Notes under the pieces: model-generated
Told to the model about the DNA's origin: nothing
Databases searched by the model: none
The model's input: only the letters and a program-made list of their open reading frames with translations
Translations under genes and position numbers: made by a program
Shown: piece by piece, positions 44,326 through 54,479 of the stretch
Numbering within the stretch: position 1 is the first letter of the stretch
Layout: each line of letters starts with the position of its first letter
From: Triatoma infestans
Taxonomy: Eukaryota; Arthropoda; Insecta; Hemiptera; Reduviidae
Direction: 5' to 3'
Length of the DNA: 64,000 nucleotides
NCBI GenBank assembly: GCA_011037195.1
Contig: JAAEAF010000101.1
Coordinates: forward strand, 248,001 to 312,000

Positions 44326-44772
44326 GTAGGTTGTTGTAGGGGATTATTACACTGCGACCTGAAAGATCTATTGTGCCCCCCGGAGCCTTCTTCAATGCAC
44401 AGCCGGCCTCCAAGCAGTGTTCTGTAGCTACAGATAACTCTGCCCATCACCGAACAATGAGTTGTAGAGGCTCCTAGGAATAGAAAATCTAAGGACAGCA
44501 AACTGGATTCGAACCCAGGACCTCCTCGTTGCTAGTACGGTGCGCTACCACTGAACTAATCCTTTCCTTCTCCCTTGGCTTTCGCCAATTAACTAGGGAT
44601 GTAGACCCTAGTTTGTGTACTGTGTCTGTCCTAGTCTGTAAAGTGTAGAGTTTATGTAGTTTATGTGTATTTTGTACTGTTCTGAAAAACTGCATGGAGT
44701 ACTGAGCTGTGGTAACCCAAGGGGTCGCTACTCTTCAAGTAACTGCATGCAACAGAACTTCATCCCCTTGCG
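44326..44772 (-). mobile_element. tRNA-derived SINE with 16-bp TSD
   Basis: A minus-strand 447-bp SINE between perfect duplications GGCTTCATAGACACTT (44310-44325 and 44773-44788). The tRNA-like segment in complement (about 44495-44562) holds GGATTAGTTCAGTGGTAGCG and GGGTTCGAATCC. The tail in complement ends CCCCTACAACAACCTACAAG. A perfect TSD this long suggests a fairly recent insertion. The frames at 44216-44695 are incidental. Confidence 0.9.
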
Positions 44773-44953
44773 GGCTTCATAGACACTTACTACCTATGTA
44801 TAATATCTAATATATCTAACATCTAATGCCTGATCTCTAAACTATAGATGATCAATTCTCTTCTATTTTCAGAGAATATAGCATTCATTTTGTGAGAAAG
44901 CAATGAACAAGCATGAGAGATATTTTCCGTGATAGCCTGTTTCATTTTGTGGT

Positions 44954-44991
44954 CATCGACCGGTTTTAGGCGTTAGCCTATCATCAGGTTG
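44954..44991 (-). ncRNA. hammerhead-like motif, degenerate
   Basis: Minus strand: CAAC, CTGATGA, hairpin TAGGC-TAAC-GCCTA, AAAA (the G of GAAA is replaced or taken into the stem), self-complementary ACCGGT, C, then GATG. Stem I has one mismatch. Probably inactive, but clearly the same layout as 45098-45136. Confidence 0.45.
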
Positions 44992-45097
44992 TCTTGATAA
45001 AACAGATGTTAAAACAGATTTCACAGACCAAAATACAGTTTATACACTCTGTGCTCTGTACTAATCTCTATGTTATCACACCGGTGTATCATCAACA

Positions 45098-45136
45098 CAT
45101 TCTGATGATAAGGCGAACGCCCGAAACCGGTCGATG
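45098..45136 (+). ncRNA. candidate type I hammerhead ribozyme
   Basis: In order: stem I strand CATT (45098-45101), core CTGATGA (45102-45108), TAA, stem II GGC-GAAC-GCC (45112-45121), C, GAAA (45123-45126), self-complementary stem III ACCGGT overlapping the last A (45126-45131), cleavage base C (45132), and the second stem I strand GATG (45133-45136), which pairs with CATT using one G-U. The unpaired TAA/C at the base of stem II departs from the canonical form. A palindromic stem III would favour a dimeric ribozyme. Confidence 0.5.
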
Positions 45137-45185
45137 ATCACAAAATGATGTAGGCTCTCACGGACAATATCTCTGATGATTTCCA

Positions 45186-46278
45186 GCTCTGCAGACCCAA
45201 CCACAACAACTGAACATTCTCTTAACTACTGACGATCCGATGGTCAGTTCTTTATTATAGTCATAAAAGCTATCATTCATTTTGGTGGGAAGCAACTAAA
45301 CAGGCTTCTTGGAGCAATTAGTAAGGAAGCGATTGCACGGAGAATAATAATTGTCCAACTGTTGGCATGAATATGTCATAGAACTGCCCATAACCGAATT
45401 CCATCAGCAGTCTTTCTATTCGGGTTTCTCATTATAGTTTATATATTTATAGTTCACGAAATATTCGGAGCTAATTGCCATATACATTGTTCTTCTAGAA
45501 ACATATTGTGATAAATTGGGTCAATTAAATTTTGGTTTCTACCACCGCTAAGTTATCTTAAAACTCCATTTTAATTGTTCAAATAATATAAATATTAATA
45601 AATAAAAATAGAAAGACAAAACAAAGTTTCATTCAATAATTTATAACTTTAATAGAGTCAGGTTGTTTGATATCCCAGAGGGATTTTACCATGTAGAATG
45701 AAGAAGAAGAAGAAGGAGGGGATAGGTTTTCTGAGGCGTAAATTTCCCATAAGAATAGCAGGAAGCCGACGATACAGTAAAAAGGAAGACACACATAATG
45801 GTGTAAGTGTGTTGGGTAGTGTGTGTATCTTGGATGAAAGGGAAGTAAAGTATGGCAATGGAATGGGAGAGTCCGGGGGCAGTATTGTATAAAAGCACAA
45901 ACGAAGTAAGGAAGTCACATAGGGTGAATGGTGTGTACAACACCGGATGATACGTATGTATGCTGACATTAATACCTCTAAACCTGGTTATGTTTTTCCA
46001 TTGCACAAACATTTCAATTCTCATGTCAAAAAAGTACTTTTTTTATTGTTGTTAATAAAGTTATAAATCATAAAGTTGTTATTGTGCAACAAAGTGAAAG
46101 ATATAGAGCATGCTTATTTTGTTTGTTTTGTTTCCCTCTTTCTCATATCCGCTAGGGGGGGGGAATCCTGCAATCGCTTCCGAAAGTAAAAATTTTCAAA
46201 TACGCGTAGCTGTTGGGCGAACAATTTAATTTAACTAAACAATAATCAACAGATAACTCATAATTAAAAAAAAGAAAA
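45186..46278. other. no recognised gene
   Basis: Unassigned. Open frames on both strands at 45658-46024 are mutual shadows without domain signals. Confidence 0.4.
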
Positions 46279-46470
46279 AAAATCCCGGTGTAAACACTCA
46301 CACGAATTTCTCTAATTGTAATTTGCATAGTTAAAAAATGTATTATTTATTTATACGGCATTACCTAGTTTACAGTTCCACATATAACTGAAAAAATTTA
46401 TTGGTGCTTCCGAAATACTAAAAGACGCGCACTTCCGGTAAACCAATTTTCATTAAACTAGGGGATTTTG
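46279..46470 (+). repeat. repeat A, 5' fragment
   Basis: GGTGTAAACACTCACACGAA start, then GCGCACTTCCGGTAAACCAATTTTC from the family's first module. Confidence 0.6.
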
Positions 46471-46529
46471 GCATATATAAAATTATATTCTTATTAACAT
46501 TATTATAAACGATAGACCCATATAATATC

Positions 46530-46650
46530 AGAGTTATTTTCTGTGATAGCCTGTTTCTTTTGTGGTCTCGGGCGTTAGCCCATCTTAGGATGTTTTTGTC
46601 AAAACAGTGTGATAACACAGACTTGCCTAGAACAAATTCCGTTTACACAC
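46530..46650 (-). repeat. family P1 fragment, degenerate hammerhead-like core
   Basis: In complement it reads GTTATCACACTGTTTTGACA, then ATCCTAAGATGGGC-TAAC-GCCC and GAGACCACAAAAGAAACAGG. The core is deleted relative to 45098-45136. Confidence 0.55.
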
Positions 46651-47090
46651 TGACTAGTCTTTTAAATCTATTTAAAAACTAAACTCTTAAACTAGGTCAA
46701 TAGGGGTAGGGTGGTGACATCTGAGTGGTAAAAGAAACAAGTGTTTGAGTTTTTAAAGGGAACATATTTTTCTTAAAATGGAAACATCCAACATGTGGGA
46801 GTCTAAACTTAAACTCCGTTGTAGGAGGGAGATTCACTTTATAATGAATTAACTATCTATACTATCTTATTATTCTGGTTATTTATTTATAACAGCGTGA
46901 AATAACCCTGCGTCATCCGTGTGCTGCTGTGAAATAGTCACTGACAAGAAAGGACAGATTATGAGTTGTATGATCGTAAGTAAGATAGTATAGATAAATA
47001 AATAATATTTTTGATAAACTAAAAATGATTAAATTATACCAAAATCAAACAATGTATATGAGCAGGTTGTTTGATGTTACCAATTTGTTT
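46651..47090. other. no gene
   Basis: Unassigned sequence. Confidence 0.4.
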
Positions 47091-47625
47091 GATGTTGCCG
47101 AGATATTCAATCATGAAAATTAAATTTTCATAGTGTTTTTCCTATTTCATTGTTTCATAATCTATAATTATAAGCGGATTTTCTTATTAATTTCTAATAA
47201 AGAAGAGAGTTCGCATGCTGATAACACGTAAAACCTATTTTAGAACCATTAGGGACATGAAAAATCAGGTAAAACATCATTAAAACAAAACAATTTACCA
47301 GGTAATTTACAAAAATCTATAAAAAAAAATATTTTCTACTTATTCAAAATGACCTCCTCGGCTTAACCGGCACAAGCGCAGTCGCTGACCAACAGATGCT
47401 ATGCTAATCGTATCATGTCTGCCGGAATTGCTAAGGAGTTTGGATTAACTCTTCTCTAAGTGTTTCTGGAGTTGTTGGTTCCCTGACATAATTTTTTTCT
47501 TTAAGATATCCCAAAAAAAAAAATTCAAGAGGGGTGCGATCTGGCGAGGAGGAAAATGAATGAGATGTTCAGTAGCCGCTATAATACATTGAAATGTCAC
47601 TTTGAAGAAAGCCTAACATTATCCA
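47091..47625 (-). pseudogene. mariner transposase C-terminal fragment, same family as 49499-51020
   Basis: On the minus strand 47620-47365 reads ATEHLIHFPPRQIAP, then a FFFWDIL-like stretch after a poly-A slip, GNQQLQKHLEKS, VGQRLRLCRL and RGGHFE followed by TAA. This is the mariner C-terminal end, with the usual WPPRSPDLTPLDFFLWG pattern altered. The following noncoding text matches the arms of the 49.5-kb element. The catalytic D region lies largely outside, and only a single arm is present. Confidence 0.75.
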
Positions 47626-47959
47626 TCCCTCGGAACACATCTTAAATGACTTGAAATCACAGAAAACTGAAACAAACAAAAAAAACTGTTCAGTAAAGTC
47701 ACACTTGCGGTCAATCGAATTTCTTTAAATTCAGATTTTGGCAAATGGTACCTAATAATATATAGAAGATAGAGTCCTATAGTAAAACAGAAATAATACC
47801 TTAGTGGAAAACACAACCCCACCTCTCTTTCAAAACCCTTTTTAAATGAATTCTTCCGGAAAAACGTTAAAATAAGATGGTGATAAAATGAACCGTTTTT
47901 TCAGCCAAGCTTGATTTTATTTTTTCACATATATAGTGTCTTACAGATTTTTCTTTTTT

Positions 47960-47998
47960 CCCTTACGTTTCGGCACTAAGCGTGCCATCCTCAGAGGA
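47960..47998 (-). ncRNA. candidate type I hammerhead, left arm
   Basis: In complement: TCCT, CTGAGGA, T, GGCAC-GCTTA-GTGCC, GAAA, ACGT, A, AGGG. Same layout as 48668-48706; stem I is TCCT/AGGG with one G-U pair, a compensatory-type change that keeps pairing. Confidence 0.5.
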
Positions 47999-48667
47999 GT
48001 ACTACAATTTAAACATTATTTACAGATTATTACATTAATTTTTGACATATACTGAATAAAAATACAATTAAACATTTAATTTTTGTCCAAAAATTACTAA
48101 CCATATTAAAATCTGCTTTTACAAATAATTTGTCTTATAGGCTTCGTTATTTGTTTATTTTGCTAACATTGTTTGTTCTATGTCTAATTCGTCTAATTTT
48201 AACTAAAACTTTAATCTGCCATAAATTTTTTAGTTAGGACCACGTGGTTTCCTTTTGCATACATTTCTTTATTACTTTTTTATATAATTTCTTGTCTGTA
48301 AAACATTTAAATTTTTATTTTATTAATTTATTTATTTTATATCCTTTAATTTGGTATTATTTAATAAGCTTTTACATTATTTAACTTATTGATACTTAAT
48401 AATGATACTTAACTTCCTAACTTAAAACCTAACTTAAAAATTTATGGCAGATTAAAGTTTTAGTTAAAATTAGACGAATTAGACATAGAACAAACAATGT
48501 TAGCAAAATAAACAAATAACGAAGCCTATAAGACAAATTATTTGTAAAAGCAGATTTTAATATGGTTAGTAATTTTTGGACAAAAATTAAATGTTTAATT
48601 GTATTTTTATTCAGTATATGTCAAAAATTAATTTAATAATCTGTAGATAATGTTTAAATTGTAGTAC

Positions 48668-48706
48668 CCCTCTGAGGATGGCACGCTTAGTGCCGAAACG
48701 TAAGGG
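48668..48706 (+). ncRNA. candidate type I hammerhead, right arm
   Basis: In order: stem I strand CCCT (48668-48671), core CTGAGGA (48672-48678), one extra T, perfect 5-bp stem II GGCAC-GCTTA-GTGCC (48680-48694), GAAA (48695-48698), self-complementary ACGT (48698-48701), cleavage base A (48702), second stem I strand AGGG (48703-48706), complementary to CCCT. The core matches CUGANGA...GAAA; the extra T before stem II and the 0-nt-loop stem III are unusual and imply action as a dimer if active. Confidence 0.55.
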
Positions 48707-48995
48707 AAAAAATAAAATCAAGCTTGGCTGAAAAAACGGTTCATTTTATCACCATCTTATAAGAAGACAATATTTCAGCCCAAATAAAACAAAAGTTAAA
48801 ATAAGAGTTATAGACCTTTTAGTAGAAGAAAAATACTTGAATGAGTTTGAATTTTTTTTTACCAAAGTTTTTGTTTTGAGTTATACTTTTTCGGACTCAG
48901 GGATACTCAAAACCTGTATTTCGGGTGCTGAACACGATATAGCAAATTTGGTCGATCGCATTACTTACCATTATCAGCAGTCAGAGAAAATAAAA

Positions 48996-49496
48996 TAAAA
49001 AAAACATTTTTAATAAAAAAAAAAATATATAACTTAAACAGCTGCAATTGTGTAAGGAAATTATGATGATGAGATCTGAGTGGAAAATGTGGAAATATGG
49101 CATTCAAACAACGTATTCTAATGTACGTGAATGATTGGCTTACTTCTGGTTAAAAATTAAAAGGCATGAATACTTGTCAATCTCTAGTAGGAAGTCATAT
49201 CTGTCGGTACCAACATGCACATTATTATAATAATGTAAGCATATATTATCAATTTCCAGTCCCCACTTTCCTCATTTTAACAAGGAACCTAAGGTGATTG
49301 CATTTATAGTTTGTCAATATTTGTGAATAAACCGCAGTAGCAAACATTGCTAGTAGATTACCCCTCCCTTTTAGGCTAGTTAACCTTAGCTATTAGGCTA
49401 GTGCATAAAGCACAAATTATTATGTTAAGGCCTTTCAGTATCTAGCTTTTACGCTTATAATAAGCTTGCTGGCTGTAATCATGTGATACTTTAATA
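48996..49496. other. no gene
   Basis: Unassigned sequence. Confidence 0.4.
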
Positions 49497-49498
49497 TA

Positions 49499-51020
49499 CA
49501 GGGTGTCCTTTTTAAACGAGGCACTTTTGAAATAACACTTAAACGAAGAAAGATAACAAAAAAGTGAATATAACGTTTGTTGAAGTATATGCGCTCTAGT
49601 TTATGATGGTGTTAAGGTTATTTGATTTTATTGCCACCTTACACCTGAAATTGGTGATTGAAAGTTGCAATTTTTTTTACCCCCACTTTTTACTACTGCA
49701 GTGAAAACTACTAAAAAAAATGAAGAATAATGACGTTAATTTCACTTCAATATTTCAAACCGTTGCCGAGATATTCAATCATAAAGATTAAATTTTCGTA
49801 GTTATTTTCCTATTTCTTTGTTTCATAAACTAAAATTAAAAACGGATTTTCTTATTAATTTCAAATAAATAAGAGAGTTCAAATGCTGACAACACTTAAA
49901 ACCTATTTTAGAATCACAAGGAACTTAAAAATCTGGTAAAACATCATTAAAGCAAAACAATAATCCAGTTTGTTTACAAAACTCTGTAACAATAATATTT
50001 CCTAGTTATTCAAAATGACCTCCTCGGGTTAACCAGCACAAGTGCAGTCGCTGCCCAACAGACGAAGTTACTAACCGTATCATGTCTGCCGGAATTGCTA
50101 ACCAGTTTTGGATTCAGTTTTCTCTAAGTGCTTCTGGAGTTGTTGTTTTCTTGGTATAAATTTTTTCCTTGTGATATCGCCAAAGAAAATCTGCATAATC
50201 TGTATATTAAATCTGGCTATCCGAAAGGTCAGCTTACCGGTCCCTGCTCCCTATCCAGTGGCTACTGAACATCTCATTCATTTTCCTCCTCGCCAGATCG
50301 CACCCTCCTTGATTTTTTTTTTTTTGAGGATAACTTTAAGAAAAAAATTATGTCAGGGATCCAACAACTCCAGAAGCACTTAGAGAAGACTTAATCCAAA
50401 CCTCCTTAGCAATTCCTGTAGACATGATACGATTAGCAACTTCATCTGTTGGTCAGCGACTGCGCTTGTGCCGGTTAAGGCACAAGGAGGTTATTTTAAA
50501 TAAATAGATTTTTTTTTTTATAGATTTTTGTAAATAAACCTGCATATTGTTTTGTTTTAATGATGTTTTACCTGATTTTTAAATCCCTAATGGTTCTAAA
50601 ATAGGTTTTAAGTGTTATCAGCATTTGAACTCTCTTATTTATTAGATATTAATAAGAAAATCCGCTTTTAATTTTAGTTTATGACACAAAGAAATAGGAA
50701 AAAAACTACGAAAATTTAATCTTTATGATTGAATATCTCGGCAACTGTTTAAAATATTGAAGTGAAATTAAGGGCATTTTTCTACATTTTTTTAGTAGTT
50801 TTCAATACAGTAGTAAAAATTGGGGGGGATGGGGGGGTCAAAAAGTAATCGCAACTTTCAATTACCGATTTCAGGTGTAAGACAGCAATAAAATCAAATA
50901 ACATTAACACCGTCATAAACTAGAGCGCAAATACCACAACGAAGTTATGTTCACTTTTTTTGTTATCTTTCTTCGTTTAAGTGTTACTTCAAAAGTGGCT
51001 CGTTTAAATCTGACTCCCTG
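49499..51020 (+). mobile_element. second palindromic mariner element, arms ~690 bp
   Basis: The ends are CAGGGTGTCCTTTTTAAACG and, in complement, CAGGGAGTCAGATTTAAACG, with TA on both sides. Arms 49499-50183 and about 50320-51020 are inverted copies along their length. Both include the transposase C-terminal coding end (CAACAACTCCAGAAGCACTT, then CGACTGCGCTTGTGCCGGTT on the right arm). The loop is only ~140 bp and holds coding text for HSFSSSPDR-type mariner residues continuous with the right arm. The 5' half of the transposon is absent. The architecture is the same as 17251-18745 but the family differs. Confidence 0.88.
50245..50530 (+). pseudogene. mariner transposase C-terminal remnant
   Basis: The plus-strand frame contains ATEHLIHFPPRQIAP, where the usual mariner PPRSPDLTP is decayed, then after shifts a QQLQKHLE-like stretch and VGQRLRLCRL. 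The catalytic third Asp is not preserved in a readable frame. The N-terminal and central domains are missing, so it is non-functional. Confidence 0.65.
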
Positions 51021-51267
51021 TATAATTAAGAGCCTCAATTCAATAACTACACCCTTTCCCAACAACACATCAAGCTCTCGAAATTTGTAAATTGTATGCT
51101 CTTGTAATATTATCTAGAAAACTATTTTTTAAATAATCTAATAAATCAAACTATAACTTCTGTCTGCTTTTTTCCGTGATTTTTTATCATTTTTACTTTT
51201 TATTAATGCTGTAAGAGATAATATTGCAGATCGTGACCAAATTTTCGAAATTCACCTGAAATACATT

Positions 51268-51350
51268 TTCCTTGATAGCCTTCTTCATTCTGTGGTCATC
51301 AACCCGCCTATCATCAGGGGATGTCTTGATAAAACCGTGCGATAACACAG
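51268..51350 (-). repeat. family P1 fragment
   Basis: In complement: GTCTGTGTTATCGCACGG, TTTTATCAAGACATCCCCTG, ATGATAGGCGGGTTGATGAC, CAGAATGAAGAAGGCTATCA. The hammerhead-like core is truncated after half of stem II, but CATC...GATG is kept. Confidence 0.55.
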
Positions 51351-51420
51351 ACCTCAACCAAATCTCAACTCGTAAATCTAATAAAGACAATCATTTTATT
51401 TTCTTCTTCTACTTTTATTT

Positions 51421-51520
51421 TAAGGCCCGTAAACATCTATGGTCATTGGCAACTTTTAAGGCAATTGCCGGCCTCCGGGCAGTGTTCTCTCATTACAGAT
51501 AACACTGTCTATCACCGGAC
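51421..51520 (-). mobile_element. SINE fragment, alternative 3' subtype
   Basis: AACATCTATGGTCATTGGCA and GGCCTCCGGGCAGTGTTCTC match 6530-6600. Truncated before the tRNA-like block. Confidence 0.65.
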
Positions 51521-52543
51521 CAGTGTTGACCAAAAGTGAACACTGGATTCCAATGTTCTAGTTATTAAGTTAATTCAGTTGCATCAGATCTTCTGTTTTC
51601 TAGGATTTTGAAGTTCTCTTAGTTTTTATAGTAAATCAGGTTCATTTCATCAACCACATGGATAATAATAAACTTTCTGGATTGTTGTTAAGTCAGTTTA
51701 CAACAACATCAAGACAATGACGCCTATAGAATGAAGCTTGTATATAATAAAACTAAATTATTTTGAGTGATAAATATTATAAAGACTAAGAAACGTTATA
51801 AAAACTTCTATGTCATAAATAAAAGATAATATTGTTGAAATTGTAACAATGACAAGTGGGGTAAAATGAGATGTACAAGATGAAGTAATATTGCAAAGGT
51901 ACTACTAGAGGTCTTCTTTCTTTCTTTCTTAGTTGTCAGCAGCAACGGGCACAGCCCGTACCACCGAATCTCTGTTCTACAAGAAGAAATGTTAAGGGTG
52001 AGGAAATGAGAAGAAGATCTGTGTACAATTCAACCTCTTTTAACCACCTAATATTGCCCCGGCTTTAACTGAAGAAATTTTATCTCACTGACTCTATCTC
52101 TCTCTCATTCTATGTTCCTGTATACCTGGATTACTTTACTCTTTATTAACTTTGGAATAAAGTGTGAAAACTGTCTCCTTTATTTTACATCGTGTAGGCG
52201 ACAAAATGTTTGTGTATTTACTTAATTATTACTAATAAGAAAGGAGTTTTTGTTTAATCTCCGTTGTTATTATTTATTTAGACAGTTATAATAATTTATA
52301 TCAGAGGCATGAACAAGTTTAGTGGCATGTAATGCCTAGTGTTAATTTCTTTGATATCTGAACCCCCTTTGATATCAATTATTCGTAAAAAATCACACAA
52401 AAAAGTGTCAAGTCATATCTACATAATTATTTGTAGTTACACCTAGTTTTAGGAAAATCGTAGATATTGTAATGGTACCGCAATGATAATGCAACCACAG
52501 CAGAGAGAAGAGAGGCCCTCTCTGGTTAACAGAGACTACTCTC
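51521..52543. other. no recognised gene
   Basis: Unassigned. A (TTTC)n tract lies near 51920-51940. Confidence 0.4.
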
Positions 52544-52778
52544 AGACTTAGACAGGCTAGAGTGGCAGAACCTGTGTATATAAGCCAGTGGGAATCTATC
52601 TAGAGAATCTATCAGATACAACCATACAACTGTACATCGCATCGTGTCATATCTTTACTCTCACCATTCATTCTATCATTTTCATTATAAAGTCCAGTGG
52701 AGTTAGTGTAAACTTAGTTACACTGTATTAGTGTCTTCATATCTCTTTCATTTAATCAAACCTAATTTCTCTTGTTAA
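52544..52778 (+). repeat. LTR-like direct repeat, copy 1
   Basis: CAGGCTAGAGTGGCAGAACC, a TATA-like GTGTATATAAGCCAG, GAATCTATCAGATACAACCA and TTTAATCAAACCTAATTTCTC. Copy 2 at 53443-53662 is ~93% similar by eye. TATA position and repeat length suggest part of an LTR (U3/R) in plus orientation. The flank 52468-52543 is present only here. Confidence 0.75.
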
Positions 52779-52879
52779 CTTGGCTTTTTTATTATTTAAT
52801 TTGACTTGTTTCCTAACTTGTCGTATTTTGTGTGAATATTGAAATTTTTTAAATTTTACTCCTGATAATTCAGAAGCCC

Positions 52880-53446
52880 CAGGGAAACTGAAATTTTGTT
52901 TCAAAAATAATTATTTCATGGGGAGTATAATTTGTGGAAATGTTTTTGGTGGAATTGTGGGCTGCTTTCACTAATGGTAGATATTTGTGCCAATTTTTAT
53001 CCGTTTGCACATAGTGCGATAAATTGTTCGCGATGTCTCTGTGCACACGTTCTAAACGACCATTCGAAGCAGGGTGATAGCTGGTTGTGCATACTTTTTT
53101 GATTTTTAATAACTCTCAGATCTGAAGTATAATTGTTGATGTGAAGTTGGTACCCAGATCTGTAAGAAGATATTTAGGCGTACCGTATCTGGTAAATATA
53201 TCATTAACCATAATTTGTGCAATTGTTTCTGCTTTTTGGTTAGTCATGGAAAACATCTCCAAATAGCGAGAATATTGACAAATTATCGTTAATATTTATT
53301 TATATCCTTCATCTGTTCACAGATGCATCCTGTGGCCAAACTACGTCAAAGGAAATAGCTTGCCAGACATTTTTGGGCTCACTGAATGTGCCTAAAGGTG
53401 GTTTATAGGCATCTTTTGTTTTTCTTCTAGTACAGTTATAGCAGGC
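52880..53446 (-). pseudogene. Ty3/gypsy-type integrase remnant
   Basis: On the minus strand from 53446: a CX2C pair (CYNCTRRK) from the integrase zinc region, then ISFDVVWPQ with the first catalytic Asp. After a frameshift near 53320 come KYLLTDLGTNFTS (second Asp) and SYHPASNGRLERVHRDIA (catalytic Glu in the ERVHR context), and then NYTPHEII. These DDE residues place it in the retroviral-type integrases of Ty3/gypsy elements, which insert LTR-element cDNA into the genome. One frameshift and one TGA (near 53115) break it. It ends exactly at the border of the direct repeat, and reverse transcriptase and gag are absent. Confidence 0.85.
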
Positions 53447-53662
53447 TAGAGTGGGAGAACCTGTGTATATAAGCCAGTGAGAATCTATCTAGAGAATCTA
53501 TCAGATACAACCAAACAACTGTACATCGCAACGTGTCATATCTTTACTCTCACCATTCATTCTACCATTTTTATTATAAAGTCCAGTGCAGTTAGTGTAA
53601 ACTTAGCTACATTATATTAGTGTCTTCATATCTCGTTCATTTAATCAAACCTAATTTCTCTC
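53443..53662 (+). repeat. LTR-like direct repeat, copy 2
   Basis: Partner of 52544-52778. The two flank the integrase remnant, but their TATA orientation is opposite to the integrase strand, so they may not be its own LTRs. Confidence 0.7.
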
Positions 53663-54125
53663 CTCAACAATTCCATTATAATATCATTATTGAGAAAATC
53701 CCTGAAAACTAAACAAACTTTTCCGAAAAGTCGAAGTTTTCAGTAAATTCATAATTTTTGCAATAAATTTAATTGTTATTGATATTATAATAAAAACGAC
53801 AGAAATACATTGGAATGATACTTTAAAGGGAAATCCTAACTTCATCCCTTCCCCGAAACTCCCTAAATTGAATTTTCCCGAAACATGTATCATATAAAAA
53901 TTGTAGCACATTATATTATGGTTGATATACAAAGTACATAGAAAATCGTTAAACCCGTTTTTTTTTTTTTTTGAAAATCATAAAAAAAACTGAAAATTTC
54001 ATTCCGAAAAGTGGTATTTACTTTGACCAATTTGATCAAAGTGTTATTTGCTGCTTGTAACGGGTTCTGAATCATCAAAGATTCATAGGATCTGAAGAAC
54101 TTTCTCACCTCTAGAAAAAGCACTT
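53663..54125 (+). repeat. repeat A, diverged central copy
   Basis: AAATCCCTGAAAACTAAACA, AATTGAATTTTCCCGAAACA and TACATAGAAAATCGTTAAAC follow the family order; both ends are missing. Confidence 0.6.
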
Positions 54126-54130
54126 TAAAT

Positions 54131-54440
54131 GAATCAAATTTAGTTACTTTCCAACTAGGCCAGACTATGAAGGGACAATACGATTCATATAAATAGAGAG
54201 CAGTACAATTCAGGACAGTTTACCACCAGTTAACAACCAGTCAGCCACCTTCTACTACATTCTCATCACTCAGCCAGTCTGTCTCTTTATATATCTCTCC
54301 CCATTTTACATCTATTATACTTGTAAATTCCTTGTAGTTTGTGTGTTCTTTCATTATACAGTGTTCAGCATAATATGCTTCAGTTTATTTTTTCTAAAAT
54401 CCATTCTCTCTAATTCTCTCTCTCCTTCTCACAACCATAA
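54131..54440 (+). repeat. LTR-like repeat, copy 1
   Basis: Similar to 60539-60800: TGAATCAAA, AGTTAC, AGGCCAGACT, a TATA-like CATATAAATAG, CAGGACAGTTTA, CACTCAGCCAGTCTGTCTCT. This looks like another LTR-type promoter region; no coding part is seen. Confidence 0.65.
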
Positions 54441-54479
54441 ATGCTTAACTGGTAAAAATTAAACGTAATTCAAGTTTGA

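Larger units (their letters stand above)
44881..45185. mobile_element. palindromic element with hammerhead-like motifs (family P1)
   Basis: Two head-to-head copies: the left arm on the minus strand and the right arm on the plus strand share AGAGATATT, TCATTTTGTG, ATCATCGACCGGTTT and a GGCGTTNGCC hairpin. Single decayed copies of the same family occur at 46530-46650 and 51268-51350, each with the conserved TGATAGCCT and ATAACACAGAC. No protein is encoded. The arrangement recalls inverted terminal units of Penelope-like elements, but no reverse transcriptase of that type is in the window. Confidence 0.7.
47878..48794. mobile_element. 917-bp palindromic element with paired hammerhead-like motifs (family P2)
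   Basis: Inserted in repeat A with a perfect 12-bp duplication GTTAAAATAAGA (47866-47877 and 48795-48806). The left arm (47878 to about 48240) and right arm (about 48421-48760) are close inverted copies, from TGGTGATAAAATGAACCG to the inner TTTTAGTTAAAATTAGACGA region. The ~180-bp centre is AT-rich. An extra right end, CAGCCCAAATAAAACAAAA, is A-rich as if reverse-transcribed. No open frame is present. Each arm carries one hammerhead-like motif pointing outward. Confidence 0.85.
47630..48995 (+). repeat. repeat A copy split by a palindromic element
   Basis: Left part 47630-47877 (ACTGTTCAGTAAAGTCACAC to TTCCGGAAAAACGTTAAAAT), right part 48795-48995 (GTTAAAATAAGAGTTATAG to CAGCAGTCAGAGAAAATAAA). 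Module order is normal once the 917-bp insert and one 12-bp duplication are removed. Confidence 0.75.

Noticed and set aside
45658..46024. Two overlapping minus-strand frames and one plus-strand frame
   Set aside because: Mutually overlapping shadows without motifs.
46530..46650. Active hammerhead
   Set aside because: The core reads CTAAGAT and GAGACC with a deletion of stem III and cleavage site, so it is a decayed copy.
47091..47625. Third palindromic mariner
   Set aside because: Only one arm is present and no inverted partner lies nearby, so it is a plain fragment.
52544..53662. Complete LTR retrotransposon
   Set aside because: No gag, protease or reverse transcriptase, and the repeat orientation disagrees with the integrase strand.
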